From positions 25,202-89,201 of the forward strand of contig JAMXLO010000104.1 in the NCBI GenBank assembly GCA_024280945.1: a DNA stretch of 64,000 nt, in the 5' to 3' direction. Shown one piece after another: positions 52,944 to 63,431 of the stretch (its first letter is position 1; every line of letters starts with the position of its first letter). The DNA is from Acetobacteraceae bacterium (GTDB taxonomy: Bacteria; Pseudomonadota; Alphaproteobacteria; Acetobacterales; Acetobacteraceae). The notes beneath the pieces are model-generated. The model saw only the letters and a list, made by a program, of their open reading frames with translations, did no database searches and had not been told where the DNA came from. The translations under genes and the position numbers were made by a program.

Positions 52944-53845
52944 GCGATGCGGAAATTGCTGCGCTGCGTGAGACGATCGCGAAGCGGGTGCGCTCGGACG
53001 ACATCGCGCAGCGGCGCCGGGATATCGACGCACGTGGTCTCGCTTACAGGTTGCCGGCCGATATCAAGGCAGAACCGGTCGATGTCAACGGCATCAGGTC
53101 GGAATGGACGGCGACCCCGGATGCGGCTCCGAGCAAGGCAGTACTATACCTGCACGGCGGTGGTTACGTCATCGGCTCGCTTGACAGCCATCGCCATCTG
53201 GTCGCGGAGGTTGGTCGCGCCGCACGGGCCCGCACACTGGCCATCGACTATCGACTCGCGCCGGAACATCCGTTCCCTGCCGCGGTGGACGACGCACTCG
53301 TCGCGTATCGCTTCCTGCTGGCCGGCGGCGTGCAACCAGGCGGCATCACCATCGCTGGCGATTCCGCAGGGGGCGGGCTCGTCGTGGCAGCGATGGTGGC
53401 GATTCGCGAGGCGGGATTGCCGCAGCCGGCCTGTGGCTGGGCGATCTCGCCGTGGGTGGACATGGAAGCGATCGGCGACAGCATGACCACCAAGGCCGCA
53501 ACGGACCCGACGGTACAGAAGGCGGGCATCCTCGATATGGCGAAGCAATATCTGAATGGTGCCAATCCGCGTTCACCGCTTGCCGCGCCGATCTACGCGG
53601 ACCTGCGCGGCCTCGCGCCGCTGCTTATCCAGGTCGGTGCGGCAGAGACACTGCTCGATGATGCAGTTCGCCTCGCGCAGGTGGCAGGAGCGGCCGATGT
53701 CGCCGTCGATCTACAAGTCTGGCCGGAGATGATTCACGTGTGGCACATCTACCATCCGGAACTTGCGGCCGGACGACGTGCCATCGCTTCGGGTGGCGAA
53801 TTTGCCAAGGCGATGACATCACGCGGATCGCGTAGCGGCTTCTGA
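52940..53845 (+). CDS. Alpha/beta hydrolase, hormone-sensitive-lipase-type esterase
   Basis: 301 residues. Oxyanion-hole motif LHGGGYVIGS (72-80), nucleophile Ser142 in IAGDSAGGGLVV, acid at Asp240/241 in ETLLDDAVR and His266 in MIHVWH. This is the HSL (family IV) carboxylesterase layout. It hydrolyses short-chain esters or carbamates. It is translationally coupled to the YkgJ-type gene; that pairing has no known meaning. Confidence 0.92.
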   Translation: MSDAEIAALRETIAKRVRSDDIAQRRRDIDARGLAYRLPADIKAEPVDVNGIRSEWTATPDAAPSKAVLYLHGGGYVIGSLDSHRHLVAEVGRAARARTLAIDYRLAPEHPFPAAVDDALVAYRFLLAGGVQPGGITIAGDSAGGGLVVAAMVAIREAGLPQPACGWAISPWVDMEAIGDSMTTKAATDPTVQKAGILDMAKQYLNGANPRSPLAAPIYADLRGLAPLLIQVGAAETLLDDAVRLAQVAGAADVAVDLQVWPEMIHVWHIYHPELAAGRRAIASGGEFAKAMTSRGSRSGF

Positions 53846-54093
53846 TACGCCAACTTCTCGTTCTTGCGACGGTTCTCGCTCCCTGTACGGCGGTTGCACA
53901 CAGACTCGTTAACGACAAGCGACTGTGATTGACAGGTTGTGGCCTTTCTGTGCCAGATGGGCAACGCAATCGCATTTTGGCTAGGCTTGCTGCGCCTCCG
54001 TCGATCGGGTGCCCTCAAGTTTCCAAAGGGCCGGTTGTCGACCCAGCGCCGTACGCTGTTGTGCGGCGCGCTTGACGGAGAGTTTCGCAGACG

Positions 54094-54297
54094 ATGGCTA
54101 CCGGTACAGTCAAGTGGTTCAATACGACCAAAGGCTACGGCTTTATCATGCCGCAAGAAGGCGGCAAGGACGTGTTCGTCCACATCACCGCAGTGCAGGC
54201 GGCTGGTCTTCGCGGCCTCGATGAGGGCCAACAGGTCAGCTATGAGGTAGCGATGGAGCGCGGTAAGGCCGCCGCGACCAACCTCAAGCTCGCCTGA
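54094..54297 (+). CDS. Cold-shock protein CspA-type
   Basis: 67 residues. OB-fold RNA chaperone with RNP1 KGYGFIMPQ and RNP2 DVFVHITAV. It has a 248-nt leader since the esterase gene, which is common for csp genes and may hold a cold-responsive structure. Its start, TVKWFNTTKGYGFI, is conserved. It is followed 75 nt later by a close copy. Confidence 0.95.
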   Translation: MATGTVKWFNTTKGYGFIMPQEGGKDVFVHITAVQAAGLRGLDEGQQVSYEVAMERGKAAATNLKLA

Positions 54298-54371
54298 CCA
54301 GCGCGCTGCGCGCCAATCACCCAACCCCCAATCGCGCGATCAGGGGACGCGCAATGGAAGGAGCAATCAAA

Positions 54372-54575
54372 ATGGCCGTTGGGACCGTGAAGTGGTTCAA
54401 TGCAACAAAGGGATATGGCTTCATCATGCCGCAGGACGGAGGCAAGGATGTGTTCGTCCACATCACTGCTGTGCAGGCGGCGGGGCTGAAAGGCCTGAAT
54501 GACGGCCAGAAGGTGAGTTACGAAGTGGCAATGGAGCGCGGCAAGGCCGCTGCCACGAATCTCAAGCTCGCCTGA
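54372..54575 (+). CDS. Cold-shock protein CspA-type, tandem copy
   Basis: 67 residues, near-identical to the preceding gene (TVKWFNATKGYGFIMPQDGG; about ten substitutions over 67 residues). ATG 54372 is chosen because GGAAGGAG lies 11 nt upstream and because it aligns with the paralogue's start; an in-frame ATG at 54354 is possible. The pair arose by local duplication. Confidence 0.95.
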   Translation: MAVGTVKWFNATKGYGFIMPQDGGKDVFVHITAVQAAGLKGLNDGQKVSYEVAMERGKAAATNLKLA

Positions 54576-54600
54576 CGTATCACCTTCCACATTGATGCCG

Positions 54601-54632
54601 CGGGCCGCGACCGGTATCCCCGTGGCGGCCCG
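54601..54632. terminator. 8-bp GC-rich inverted repeat after csp pair
   Basis: CGGGCCGC and GCGGCCCG arms with a 16-nt loop, 26 nt after the second csp stop. It has no T-run but is placed to end the csp transcript. It covers the GTG at 54632, making that an unlikely start for the dehydratase gene. Confidence 0.45.
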
Positions 54633-54652
54633 TGTCGATTTGGATCGCGTCT

Positions 54653-55615
54653 ATGTTCTCGCTGAGCGAGTTGGAAGCGGCACTATCGCTGGTGCACGAC
54701 TGCTTTCCTGGCACACCGCAATATGCCTGGCCGTTGCTGGCTGAACGCTGCGGCACCGAGGTATGGGTGAAGCACGAGAATCATACCCCGACCGGAGCCT
54801 TCAAGCTGCGCGGCGGACTGATTTATGTCGAGCGCCTGCGCCGGGAACGCTCGCACGTGCGCGGCATTGTCTCTGCCACCCGTGGCAACCATGGCCAATC
54901 GCTGGCATGGGCGGGCAGACGTTACGGCATTCCCGTCACTGTCGTTGTCCCGCATGGCAACAGCGCGGAAAAGAACGCGGCGATGCGTGCATTCGGCGCA
55001 CGGCTCGTCGAACACGGCGATGATTTCGAAATGGCGCGCGATGAGGCCGCCCGGCTTGCCGCATCCGAGGGTCGCGAATTTGCTCCATCCTTCGCGCCGG
55101 ATCTGGTCAAGGGTGTTGCAACCTATTCGCTCGAACTGCTCCGTGCCGCGCCACCGCTCGATGCAGTGTATGTACCCATCGGGCTTGGCTCCGGCATCTG
55201 CGGTGCGATCAGGGTACGTGATCTGCTCGGACTGAAGACCGAGATCATCGGCGTACAGGCGAGCGGCGCACCGGCCTACGCCCGCTCATTCGAAGACGGC
55301 CGTGTCGTGGTGCTGAACCGCGCCGAGACAAAAGCCGATGGCGTTGCGGTGCGCCAGCCTGATCCCGATGCGTTCGCCATCATCCGCGCCGGTGCCGCGC
55401 GCATCGTCACGGTTTCAGACGAAGCGATCGCTGACGCAATCAGAGCCTATTGGACGGATACGCACAATCTGGTCGAGGGGGCGGGGGCAGTACCGCTCGC
55501 CGCGCTGCTTGCCGAACGTGAGCGCATGGTAGGCAAACGCGTCGGCCTGGTGGTCAGCGGCGGCAACATCGATCTGAAGCTGTTCCGTACCTGGGTGCTA
55601 CAACAGCCAGTATAA
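54653..55615 (+). CDS. Threonine/serine dehydratase-like PLP enzyme
   Basis: 320 residues from ATG 54653; a GTG seven codons upstream lies in the preceding hairpin. Fold type II PLP enzyme with the PLP Lys in TPTGAFKLRGGLIY, the ISATRGNHGQ-type Ser/Asn loop (VSATRGNHGQSLAWAGRRYG) and the phosphate loop PIGLGSGICGAIR. This is the biosynthetic/catabolic threonine dehydratase group without a C-terminal regulatory ACT domain, closer to TdcB-type or eukaryotic-like serine racemase. It makes 2-oxobutanoate or pyruvate. It is convergent with the MBL gene. Confidence 0.88.
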   Translation: MFSLSELEAALSLVHDCFPGTPQYAWPLLAERCGTEVWVKHENHTPTGAFKLRGGLIYVERLRRERSHVRGIVSATRGNHGQSLAWAGRRYGIPVTVVVPHGNSAEKNAAMRAFGARLVEHGDDFEMARDEAARLAASEGREFAPSFAPDLVKGVATYSLELLRAAPPLDAVYVPIGLGSGICGAIRVRDLLGLKTEIIGVQASGAPAYARSFEDGRVVVLNRAETKADGVAVRQPDPDAFAIIRAGAARIVTVSDEAIADAIRAYWTDTHNLVEGAGAVPLAALLAERERMVGKRVGLVVSGGNIDLKLFRTWVLQQPV

Positions 55616-55621
55616 GCCTCT

Positions 55622-56386
55622 CTATACGATTGGAGTCGGGGCCTGGGGCACGCCGCGCCAGAATTCCGGATCGTGGCCGAAGAAGATGCGTGCACCTTGG
55701 CGTTCCAGCGCTCCGAGCCGATCAAGCGAGGCCAGCATGGCCTCTCTGTCATGCACATATCGGGGCAGCCGCCGCTCGCGCAGGGTTCGACAAAAATAAC
55801 AGGAATCAGCGGCGAGCACGACGTCGCCACTGTCGAGCCGGAGGCGAAGCGACTGGTGTCCCGCCGTGTGCCCGTAGGTCGGCAGACACACCACCGAACC
55901 GTCGCCAAACACATCATGCTCACCATCGAGCAGGCGCAGCTTGTGGCCAAGGTCGAAATCACGAGGATCGTAACCATGCTGCGCAGCAGTGTCGGGATCC
56001 ATCCCGGCGTCCCATTCACGACGTTGCACCAGCATCGTCGCATTCGGGATCAGCGCGTTGCCGCCGACGTGGTCGAAGTGGAAATGTGAGTTGATGAGCA
56101 AATCGATCTTCGCGGGATCACGCCCGATCGCTTCGATTCGCGCACTCACTTCTTCGCCGGCAGCGAAGGTGATGCGAAACAGTCCGGCAAGCCGGGCTCC
56201 GAGGCGCCCGGCGGGATCCTGCTGACAGTCAGGATGCAGCCCCGTGTCGAACAGCGCCATACCGTTCGGGTGGTCAATCAGGTAGACCGGAATCGGCAGG
56301 GTGATGTCGCCCTCGCCGCCCTCCATCAGGCGTCCGAACTCGCCTGTCACCGTGCCGCAGGTGAAAGCGTAGAGCCTGATTGTCAT
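55622..56386 (-). CDS. MBL-fold N-acyl homoserine lactonase-like hydrolase
   Basis: 254 residues from ATG 56384-56386. Zinc motif SHFHFDHVGG (His101, His103, Asp105, His106), TYGHTAGHQSLRL and ADSCYFC giving the further His and Asp ligands. Pattern and length match AHL lactonases (AiiA/AttM group). If active, it would break acyl-homoserine lactone signals, but many members of this group act on other lactones. A longer frame up to 56527 reaches the riboswitch region and is less likely. It is divergent from thiC. Confidence 0.85.
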   Translation of the reverse strand: MTIRLYAFTCGTVTGEFGRLMEGGEGDITLPIPVYLIDHPNGMALFDTGLHPDCQQDPAGRLGARLAGLFRITFAAGEEVSARIEAIGRDPAKIDLLINSHFHFDHVGGNALIPNATMLVQRREWDAGMDPDTAAQHGYDPRDFDLGHKLRLLDGEHDVFGDGSVVCLPTYGHTAGHQSLRLRLDSGDVVLAADSCYFCRTLRERRLPRYVHDREAMLASLDRLGALERQGARIFFGHDPEFWRGVPQAPTPIV

Positions 56387-56540
56387 TGCGACCACCGGTC
56401 GCCGATGGCCCACCCCCGTCAACAACGGAAGCCATGTTCGCGCATCATCGCTATTCCAATTGGGTTGGGCAACAGCAGCAGAATTTTGCGTGGCCGTCCA
56501 TTTGACATGGTTCCCATCACACCGCATGCTAATCGGCTAC

Positions 56541-58538
<1,998 letters not shown>

Positions 58539-58545
58539 CTATTGT

Positions 58546-58583
58546 CGATGGCGGCCAGGCTCACTTGCACCTGGCCGCCATCG
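58546..58583. terminator. Strong 14-bp inverted repeat after thiC
   Basis: Arms CGATGGCGGCCAGG and CCTGGCCGCCATCG with a 10-nt loop, starting 8 nt after the thiC stop. There is no T-run, but the position suggests transcript-end or 3' stabilising function. The next gene starts 18 nt after the hairpin, so some read-through is likely. Confidence 0.55.
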
Positions 58584-58600
58584 CGCCCACAGTAACGCGT

Positions 58601-59428
58601 ATGAGCGACCCACGCGCGGCGCTGGAAGCGATTGGCCTGTTGCCGGACACCGAGATCGATATCGGTGACGCCGCCCTGCAGCTTGCGCGCATCGATGCGC
58701 CCAACGCCGATTGGCACGCCGCACGTGAGCACCTCTCCGCTCTGGCGCGTGACGCGGTCGAGCTTGCTGGAACCATCGGCACCAACGACCTATCGATGCG
58801 CGCAGAAGCACTCGCGGGTCTAATTGCCGGACGCTACACCTATGCCGGTGATGCCGACACCTACGACGATCTTGCCAACGCCAATCTGATCAGCGTGATC
58901 AATCGGCGCCGGGGACTGCCCGTCGCTCTCGGCATTATTTGGCTGCATACCGCGCGCGCTGCCGGATGGGGCGCGCATGGTGTGGACTTTCCGGCACATT
59001 TCCTTGTGGCGCTCGAAGGTCACAGCGTACAGGCTGTCATCGACGTCTTCGGCGGTGGGGTGACCCTTGACGCACGTGATCTACGCGTACTGCTCAAGCG
59101 AATCGAAGGACAAGATGCCGAACTGCGGCCCGGCTTGCTGCGGCCGATGAACGCGCGCGGCGTTCTCCTGCGACTGCAGAACAATATCGTGTCACGGCGG
59201 CTGCAATCGGGCAACTTCGACGGCGCACTCGCCTGCATCGAGGACATGCTTCGCATGGCGCCTGACCACGCCGACCTTTGGCGCCAGGCGGCGGTGATGA
59301 ACCAGCGGCTCGATCGTGTCGGCGCCGCGTTGCGCTGCTTCGAACGATTCCTCGCACTGGTGCCGGAGGGCGCTGCCGCCAACCGCATCCGCGGTGCGAT
59401 GGAAGAACTGCGAACGCGCCTGAACTAG
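58601..59428 (+). CDS. SirB1/transglutaminase-like protein with TPR tail
   Basis: 275 residues from ATG 58601. SirB1-type domain (about 30-170): NLISVINRRRGLPVALGIIW and VDFPAHFLVALEG are diagnostic. The C-terminal part has TPR-like helices (SGNFDGALACIEDMLRMAPD, RLDRVGAALRCFERFLALVP). The family is common but has no agreed function. It follows thiC in the same direction. Confidence 0.88.
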   Translation: MSDPRAALEAIGLLPDTEIDIGDAALQLARIDAPNADWHAAREHLSALARDAVELAGTIGTNDLSMRAEALAGLIAGRYTYAGDADTYDDLANANLISVINRRRGLPVALGIIWLHTARAAGWGAHGVDFPAHFLVALEGHSVQAVIDVFGGGVTLDARDLRVLLKRIEGQDAELRPGLLRPMNARGVLLRLQNNIVSRRLQSGNFDGALACIEDMLRMAPDHADLWRQAAVMNQRLDRVGAALRCFERFLALVPEGAAANRIRGAMEELRTRLN

Positions 59429-59434
59429 GGTCCA

Positions 59435-60730
59435 GTGTCGGAGGGCGCATTGCGCGAAAAGCTTAGCGCAGTCGTCGTCAGCTACAACCGTGCATTGTTG
59501 ATCGGAACGTGCGTGCGCGCCGTCGGCTTTGCCGACGAGGTGATAGTTGTGGACAAATCGTCCACCGACGGCACTCCAAATATCGCCGCGAGGTACGCAG
59601 ATCGTGTGATCACCGTCCCATGGTCGCCCACGGTTGAAGAGACGCGCGCCTTCGCGGTCGCACAATGCAAAAACAACTGGATAATGTGCCTGGATGATGA
59701 CGAGTGTCTCAGCCCCGAGGCAATTCGCTTCATTCAGGCTGAGCTGGAAGCACCGCGTGCCGACGTCTACGGGTTATTACAACGCCATTATATTCTCGGC
59801 TCGCACGACGAAGCGGCATACTACTGGCCCGAACACCAGATCCGGTTGTTCCGCAAGGGGGCCGTAACGTTCAGCAGCACGGTGCACAGCGGCATTGAGC
59901 TTCATTCTGATAATGTATTGCATGTGACGGAGGACACAGGGGCCGCTATTCTCCATCTTTCCCATCAAGACGTGGCGCAGTGGATCGACAAGACAAATCG
60001 CTACACATCGCGGCTCGATCGCGAGCGTGTGTCTGATTACGGTAACAGCCTTGCTCGCTTTGCACACGAACGGACTGAATATTGGTTGTCGAGGACGCGT
60101 GACACATCACCCGGCGGCTACCCCGAAGCTGTGTCAGTGTTACGCGCAACCTACGATCTGATAGACCGCCTCAAGATCTGGGAGGAGGAGCGCGGACTGG
60201 ACGCTGTGGCCGAGTTTCAGCGGATCTGTGCGCAGCTCGATGCCGCATACATGACTCTTGGTATCGTCAGTGACCGCACTGGAGAGATGGTGACAGCCGT
60301 GCCGTATATGCCACGCGCGGTCGATGAGCATGAGGTCCTGAAAAGGCGATTGGCTCACTTCCGGGTTCGCTACGATGCCTTGACGGTCGAGCGGGACACG
60401 CAGGCAGCCGAGGCAGCGCGACAGGCGGGCGAGCTGGATTCGCTCGCGAAGAAGCACGAGGAAGCCCGGCGCGCTGTCGACGCGCAGAAAGAGCGGGCTC
60501 TCATCGAGTGCCGCCGTGCTCAGGCCGAACGGGAGCGGGCAGTGCAGGCGGAGGCGCAGCTAGGGTCTCTGAAAGGCGAATACAGCACGTTGCAAGCTCA
60601 ATTCCATACGCTGCAATGCGAGCTTCGTGCGCTACAAAATGAGCAAGCCCTGCTGCAGGGTTCTATGCGGACCTTCTTGCGCGCTTACCTGCCGCGCCTG
60701 CGCCAGCACCTGTTCGGTCAGCGGCCATAG
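59435..60730 (+). CDS. GT2-family glycosyltransferase with C-terminal coiled coil
   Basis: 431 residues, GTG start. GT-A domain at about 8-230: LSAVVVSYNRALLIGTCVRA, EVIVVDKSSTDGT and the DxD-type LDDDECLSPE (residues 87-90). Residues 305-415 are a long charged heptad-type coiled coil (VERDTQAAEAARQAGELDSL, AHAEERDR-like repeats), ending in a short basic tail FLRAYLPRLRQHLF. The layout suggests a glycosyltransferase anchored to or oligomerised by the coiled coil. Its end overlaps the convergent prenyltransferase gene by 13 nt. The sugar donor is unknown. Confidence 0.88.
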   Translation: MSEGALREKLSAVVVSYNRALLIGTCVRAVGFADEVIVVDKSSTDGTPNIAARYADRVITVPWSPTVEETRAFAVAQCKNNWIMCLDDDECLSPEAIRFIQAELEAPRADVYGLLQRHYILGSHDEAAYYWPEHQIRLFRKGAVTFSSTVHSGIELHSDNVLHVTEDTGAAILHLSHQDVAQWIDKTNRYTSRLDRERVSDYGNSLARFAHERTEYWLSRTRDTSPGGYPEAVSVLRATYDLIDRLKIWEEERGLDAVAEFQRICAQLDAAYMTLGIVSDRTGEMVTAVPYMPRAVDEHEVLKRRLAHFRVRYDALTVERDTQAAEAARQAGELDSLAKKHEEARRAVDAQKERALIECRRAQAERERAVQAEAQLGSLKGEYSTLQAQFHTLQCELRALQNEQALLQGSMRTFLRAYLPRLRQHLFGQRP

Positions 60731-61578
60731 CGCCGTCGTCGCTGCTGGAATGCTCGCACAGCGCGCAGAAAGTCGATCTTGCGGAACGCAGGCCAAAGCA
60801 CGTCGGAAAAGTAGAATTCGCTGTACGCGCTTTGCCACAACATGAAGCCTGATAGCCGAAGTTCCCCGCTGGTGCGGATGATAAGATCAGGTTCCGGCGT
60901 TTCGGCAAGGTAAAGATACCGTCCGATCTGCTCCGGACAGACACCGTCGATAACTTCAGCTAACGACACACCTTCGTCCAGAGCTCGCGTCAGCATCTCG
61001 CGCACTGCGTCAGCAATCTCCTCGCGACCACCATAGGCAACGGCAATAGACAGCAGCATAGTGTCATAGTTCGCGGTCGCTTGCTCCGCCGCCCGGATTG
61101 CAGCCAGGGTGCTCTCCGGCAACAACTCCAGCCGCCCGATTGCCTGCACCCGGACGCGTCGGCGATGGATCTGCGGATCATTCACCAGCGCAGCCAGCTT
61201 CAATTCGAGCGCGCCCAAAATCCCAGCCACCTCTTGCGGCTGGCGTGCCAGGTTATCCGTGGAGCACACCCATAAGGTCACCGCCGGTATCGACAGCTCG
61301 CCGCACCAGTCCAGCAATTCGTCCAGCTTGTGTGCGCCCTGAGCGTAGACCTGGAAGGGGTCCATAACTCCGGACAGGCGGCCAAAGCGTCGATTGCCAT
61401 CCAGGATTATGCCGACATGCCGTGGAGGTGGGCGCAATTTGACCTGGGTAAGAAGCCGCTGTTCGTACAGCGCGTAGACCGGCCAGCGCAGTGACCGGAG
61501 CAAGAGATGTCGCCAGCGCAGCCAAATCGCGGTCGCCGCGTGGGCCGACGGAACAACGGCAGCGCGCTGGCTCAGCAA
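60718..61578 (-). CDS. Undecaprenyl-diphosphate-synthase-like cis-prenyltransferase
   Basis: 286 residues with a 50-residue basic N-terminal extension. Catalytic Asp60 lies in IILDGNRRFGRLSG and the C-terminal pyrophosphate loop is LIIRTSGELRLSGFMLWQSA followed by SEFYFSDVLWP. The 'DGNRRF' instead of DGNRRWA and the extension distinguish it from the housekeeping UppS, so it is probably a second, specialised polyprenyl-diphosphate synthase. Product chain length cannot be told. It is convergent with the GT2 gene (13-nt overlap), consistent with a role in the same glycan/lipid carrier theme. Confidence 0.88.
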   Translation of the reverse strand: MLSQRAAVVPSAHAATAIWLRWRHLLLRSLRWPVYALYEQRLLTQVKLRPPPRHVGIILDGNRRFGRLSGVMDPFQVYAQGAHKLDELLDWCGELSIPAVTLWVCSTDNLARQPQEVAGILGALELKLAALVNDPQIHRRRVRVQAIGRLELLPESTLAAIRAAEQATANYDTMLLSIAVAYGGREEIADAVREMLTRALDEGVSLAEVIDGVCPEQIGRYLYLAETPEPDLIIRTSGELRLSGFMLWQSAYSEFYFSDVLWPAFRKIDFLRAVRAFQQRRRRYGR

Positions 61579-62272
61579 TAGAGTCGTCCGGTCAGATTAC
61601 ACATCCATCTACCATGCATGCCTGTCCTTATACCCAGATCCTATCGGGGCCATGCTGCGCTCCTGTTGACTTCATCTGGGCTAAGCATCTCATCGTCATA
61701 AGGGAATGCGGCCCTCCATGCTGGCATTGTTGCACCGCGGTGGGGCGAGCCTCCTCGACCGTCGGCGACCAGGGGCCGCTGGATGACCGGGCCGGCATAC
61801 GCCGATGGCGATCAGTTCGTCGCCGAACACAGACATGTCGCCAGTAATGGATTTAGGTTGCATTCGATGAGGCCGCTGGCCACCATGCCGGCCAGAACTG
61901 ATTGACCAACAACGGACAGCGGCTCATGCCAGGCACCTGCACGTGGGCGCACGTCGGCCTCATCAGCCGAGGCCGGTCACGGGAGATGCTGGAAGAAGCT
62001 GGGGGACCTGCTGAAACTGGTTGCTCCGATGCATTGGCCTAGAAGACATCACTACTCGGAGTGACAGGATCCGAACCTCCTGCCCCCGCCTTCCGAAGAG
62101 TGCGTCCTGCGCTGGATAGCTCGAATTTCAAAGGGTTTCAACGGCCCCTCGGGCCTCCCGAACAGGATTACATAGCGGACATCTACAAGGGAGTAAGCGC
62201 TGTGTTTTGCTGCCCGGTCTAAGTCACTGGCCAGCTGAGTGAACGACCCGGCCGCGACGTAGAACCCGGAAT
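61579..62272. other. 694-nt gap with tRNA-Pro-like 3' fragment
   Basis: No gene is supported in the left part. At 62056-62082 the minus strand reads a T-arm/acceptor-like end (AGGTTCGGATCCTGTCACTC, then CG) that closely resembles the 3' end of a tRNA-Pro, but no matching 5' acceptor strand or anticodon arm is present. A minus-strand frame (62288-62052) runs through it with a coding-like stretch (YSGFYVAAGSFTQLASDL), ending in an odd EGGGRRFGSCHSE tail that is the translated tRNA fragment. It looks like an attachment-site scar. Confidence 0.4.
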
Positions 62273-62470
62273 ATGCTCCGTTCTGCATCAGGCTATTGCG
62301 GCAAGTCCCCCGTCAGGTCTCTCAGTGCCGCACAACTCCGCGGTCAGGCAGCGCATTTGCGCCGTCTGGCCAGCGAGCTCTCCGGTATATCAACGGCCCG
62401 AACGGTTTCAGAGCTCGCTGCAGCCTATGAAGCGAAGGCGGCACGAGCCGAAACGACCATGCCGCCATAA
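62273..62470 (+). CDS. Small hypothetical helical protein
   Basis: 65 residues. The second half, LSAAQLRGQAAHLRRLASEL then TVSELAAAYEAKAARAE, is amphipathic-helical and resembles many small alphaproteobacterial proteins of unknown function. The start is uncertain, and the first 15 residues may not be translated. It is convergent with the membrane-protein gene. Confidence 0.45.
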   Translation: MLRSASGYCGKSPVRSLSAAQLRGQAAHLRRLASELSGISTARTVSELAAAYEAKAARAETTMPP

Positions 62471-62474
62471 GCGC

Positions 62475-63350
62475 TCAGAATTCGTCGCGTTGCCGGCCGC
62501 CAAGGGCGCCCGCCGCGGAGGCAATGAAGGCGCCAATCAGCATCGAGAAGAAAAGATAAAATGAAGCTTTTGCCGATGTCTTGCGTGCCGTATCCGCAGC
62601 GGCCTTGGCCTTCTGTTCGGCGTCCTGCATCTGTCGCATGACGTCGTCGATGCGCTTTTCGGCGTCCTGTTGTGAAATTCCGGTGCGGACCGCCACCAGT
62701 TTTGCAAGGTATGCGCGGTCGTTGGTGTCGAGCGAGCCGTTGGCAACCGCTTTTGCCAGGATACGTCCGGCTTCGGCGCGGGCATCCTGCGAGGATGCGT
62801 TGGCGTCAGGTTGATCCTTTCGAAATAACGCATCGAGGAAATAGCCGTTCGAATCCGATGGTTGATTAGCAGCGACCTGTGTGGCCGTGGCAGCGGCGCT
62901 CCCGGCCACATTTGAAACTGCGCGGCCAGCAGAAGTGACAGCCGACGTGACCGAAGATGTGGCAAATGAGGCGACCAGGATCGAACCAAGCGCCCATGCC
63001 AGAAAACCATGGGCCGTATCGCGGAAGAACACCTCGTCCCCACGCAGCCCCGTCCATTTCGTCCGCAGCCTGCCAGCGAGGTAACCGCCCAAGCCGGACG
63101 ACAGCCATTGCACGATGATGAGCCATACGGCCGCCAGAACGGTGAAGGTTGTCGCCGATGGGTTCGATGACGACCACGGCGAAACTGATGAGAGACCGAT
63201 GCCGCTGCCAAGAGCGACCAAGAGCAACGTCAACGCGACGGCGGCGACGCCGCCAGCTATGATAGCTGCCCACGAAACGGCCGATTGAGAGCCGGCCCCA
63301 GCATCGGTGCCTATCGTGCCTGAGGCGGCAGTTTCGGCGACGCGTGCCAT
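62475..63350 (-). CDS. Conserved membrane protein of unknown function
   Basis: 291 residues with four hydrophobic segments (about 26-52, 68-92, 114-138 and 262-285). A long soluble region of about 120 residues lies between the last two and contains RAYLAKLVAVRTGISQQDAEKRIDDVMRQMQDAEQKAKAAAD-type helices (in pieces). The core, ISQQDAEKRIDDV, recurs in alphaproteobacterial proteins without a named function. Good ribosome site (GGAGGC) before the ATG. It follows a 23-codon membrane peptide by 9 nt. Confidence 0.8.
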   Translation of the reverse strand: MARVAETAASGTIGTDAGAGSQSAVSWAAIIAGGVAAVALTLLLVALGSGIGLSSVSPWSSSNPSATTFTVLAAVWLIIVQWLSSGLGGYLAGRLRTKWTGLRGDEVFFRDTAHGFLAWALGSILVASFATSSVTSAVTSAGRAVSNVAGSAAATATQVAANQPSDSNGYFLDALFRKDQPDANASSQDARAEAGRILAKAVANGSLDTNDRAYLAKLVAVRTGISQQDAEKRIDDVMRQMQDAEQKAKAAADTARKTSAKASFYLFFSMLIGAFIASAAGALGGRQRDEF

Positions 63351-63359
63351 TGTTGCCTC

Positions 63360-63431
63360 CTAGTGCCAGAGCAGGAGCAGGAGAATGATGATCGGGATAG
63401 GTATACCGAGCAGCCAGAGAAGAATTGGCAT
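63360..63431 (-). CDS. 23-residue membrane peptide
   Basis: A very short frame, 23 codons plus stop: MPILLWLLGIPIP followed by an Ile/Leu-rich stretch ending LLWH. It is a single transmembrane segment with a Gly-Ile-Pro-Ile-Pro kink. This kind of peptide (IPIPIII core) recurs in Alphaproteobacteria. GGAAACGG lies before its ATG. It is the likely first gene of a two-gene operon with the membrane protein 9 nt downstream. Function unknown; too short for ordinary gene callers. Confidence 0.65.
   Translation of the reverse strand: MPILLWLLGIPIPIIILLLLLWH

Noticed and set aside
61491..61847. Plus-strand frame of 118 codons near the prenyltransferase gene
   Set aside because: Cys/Arg-rich product with no motif, partly antisense to the prenyltransferase start.
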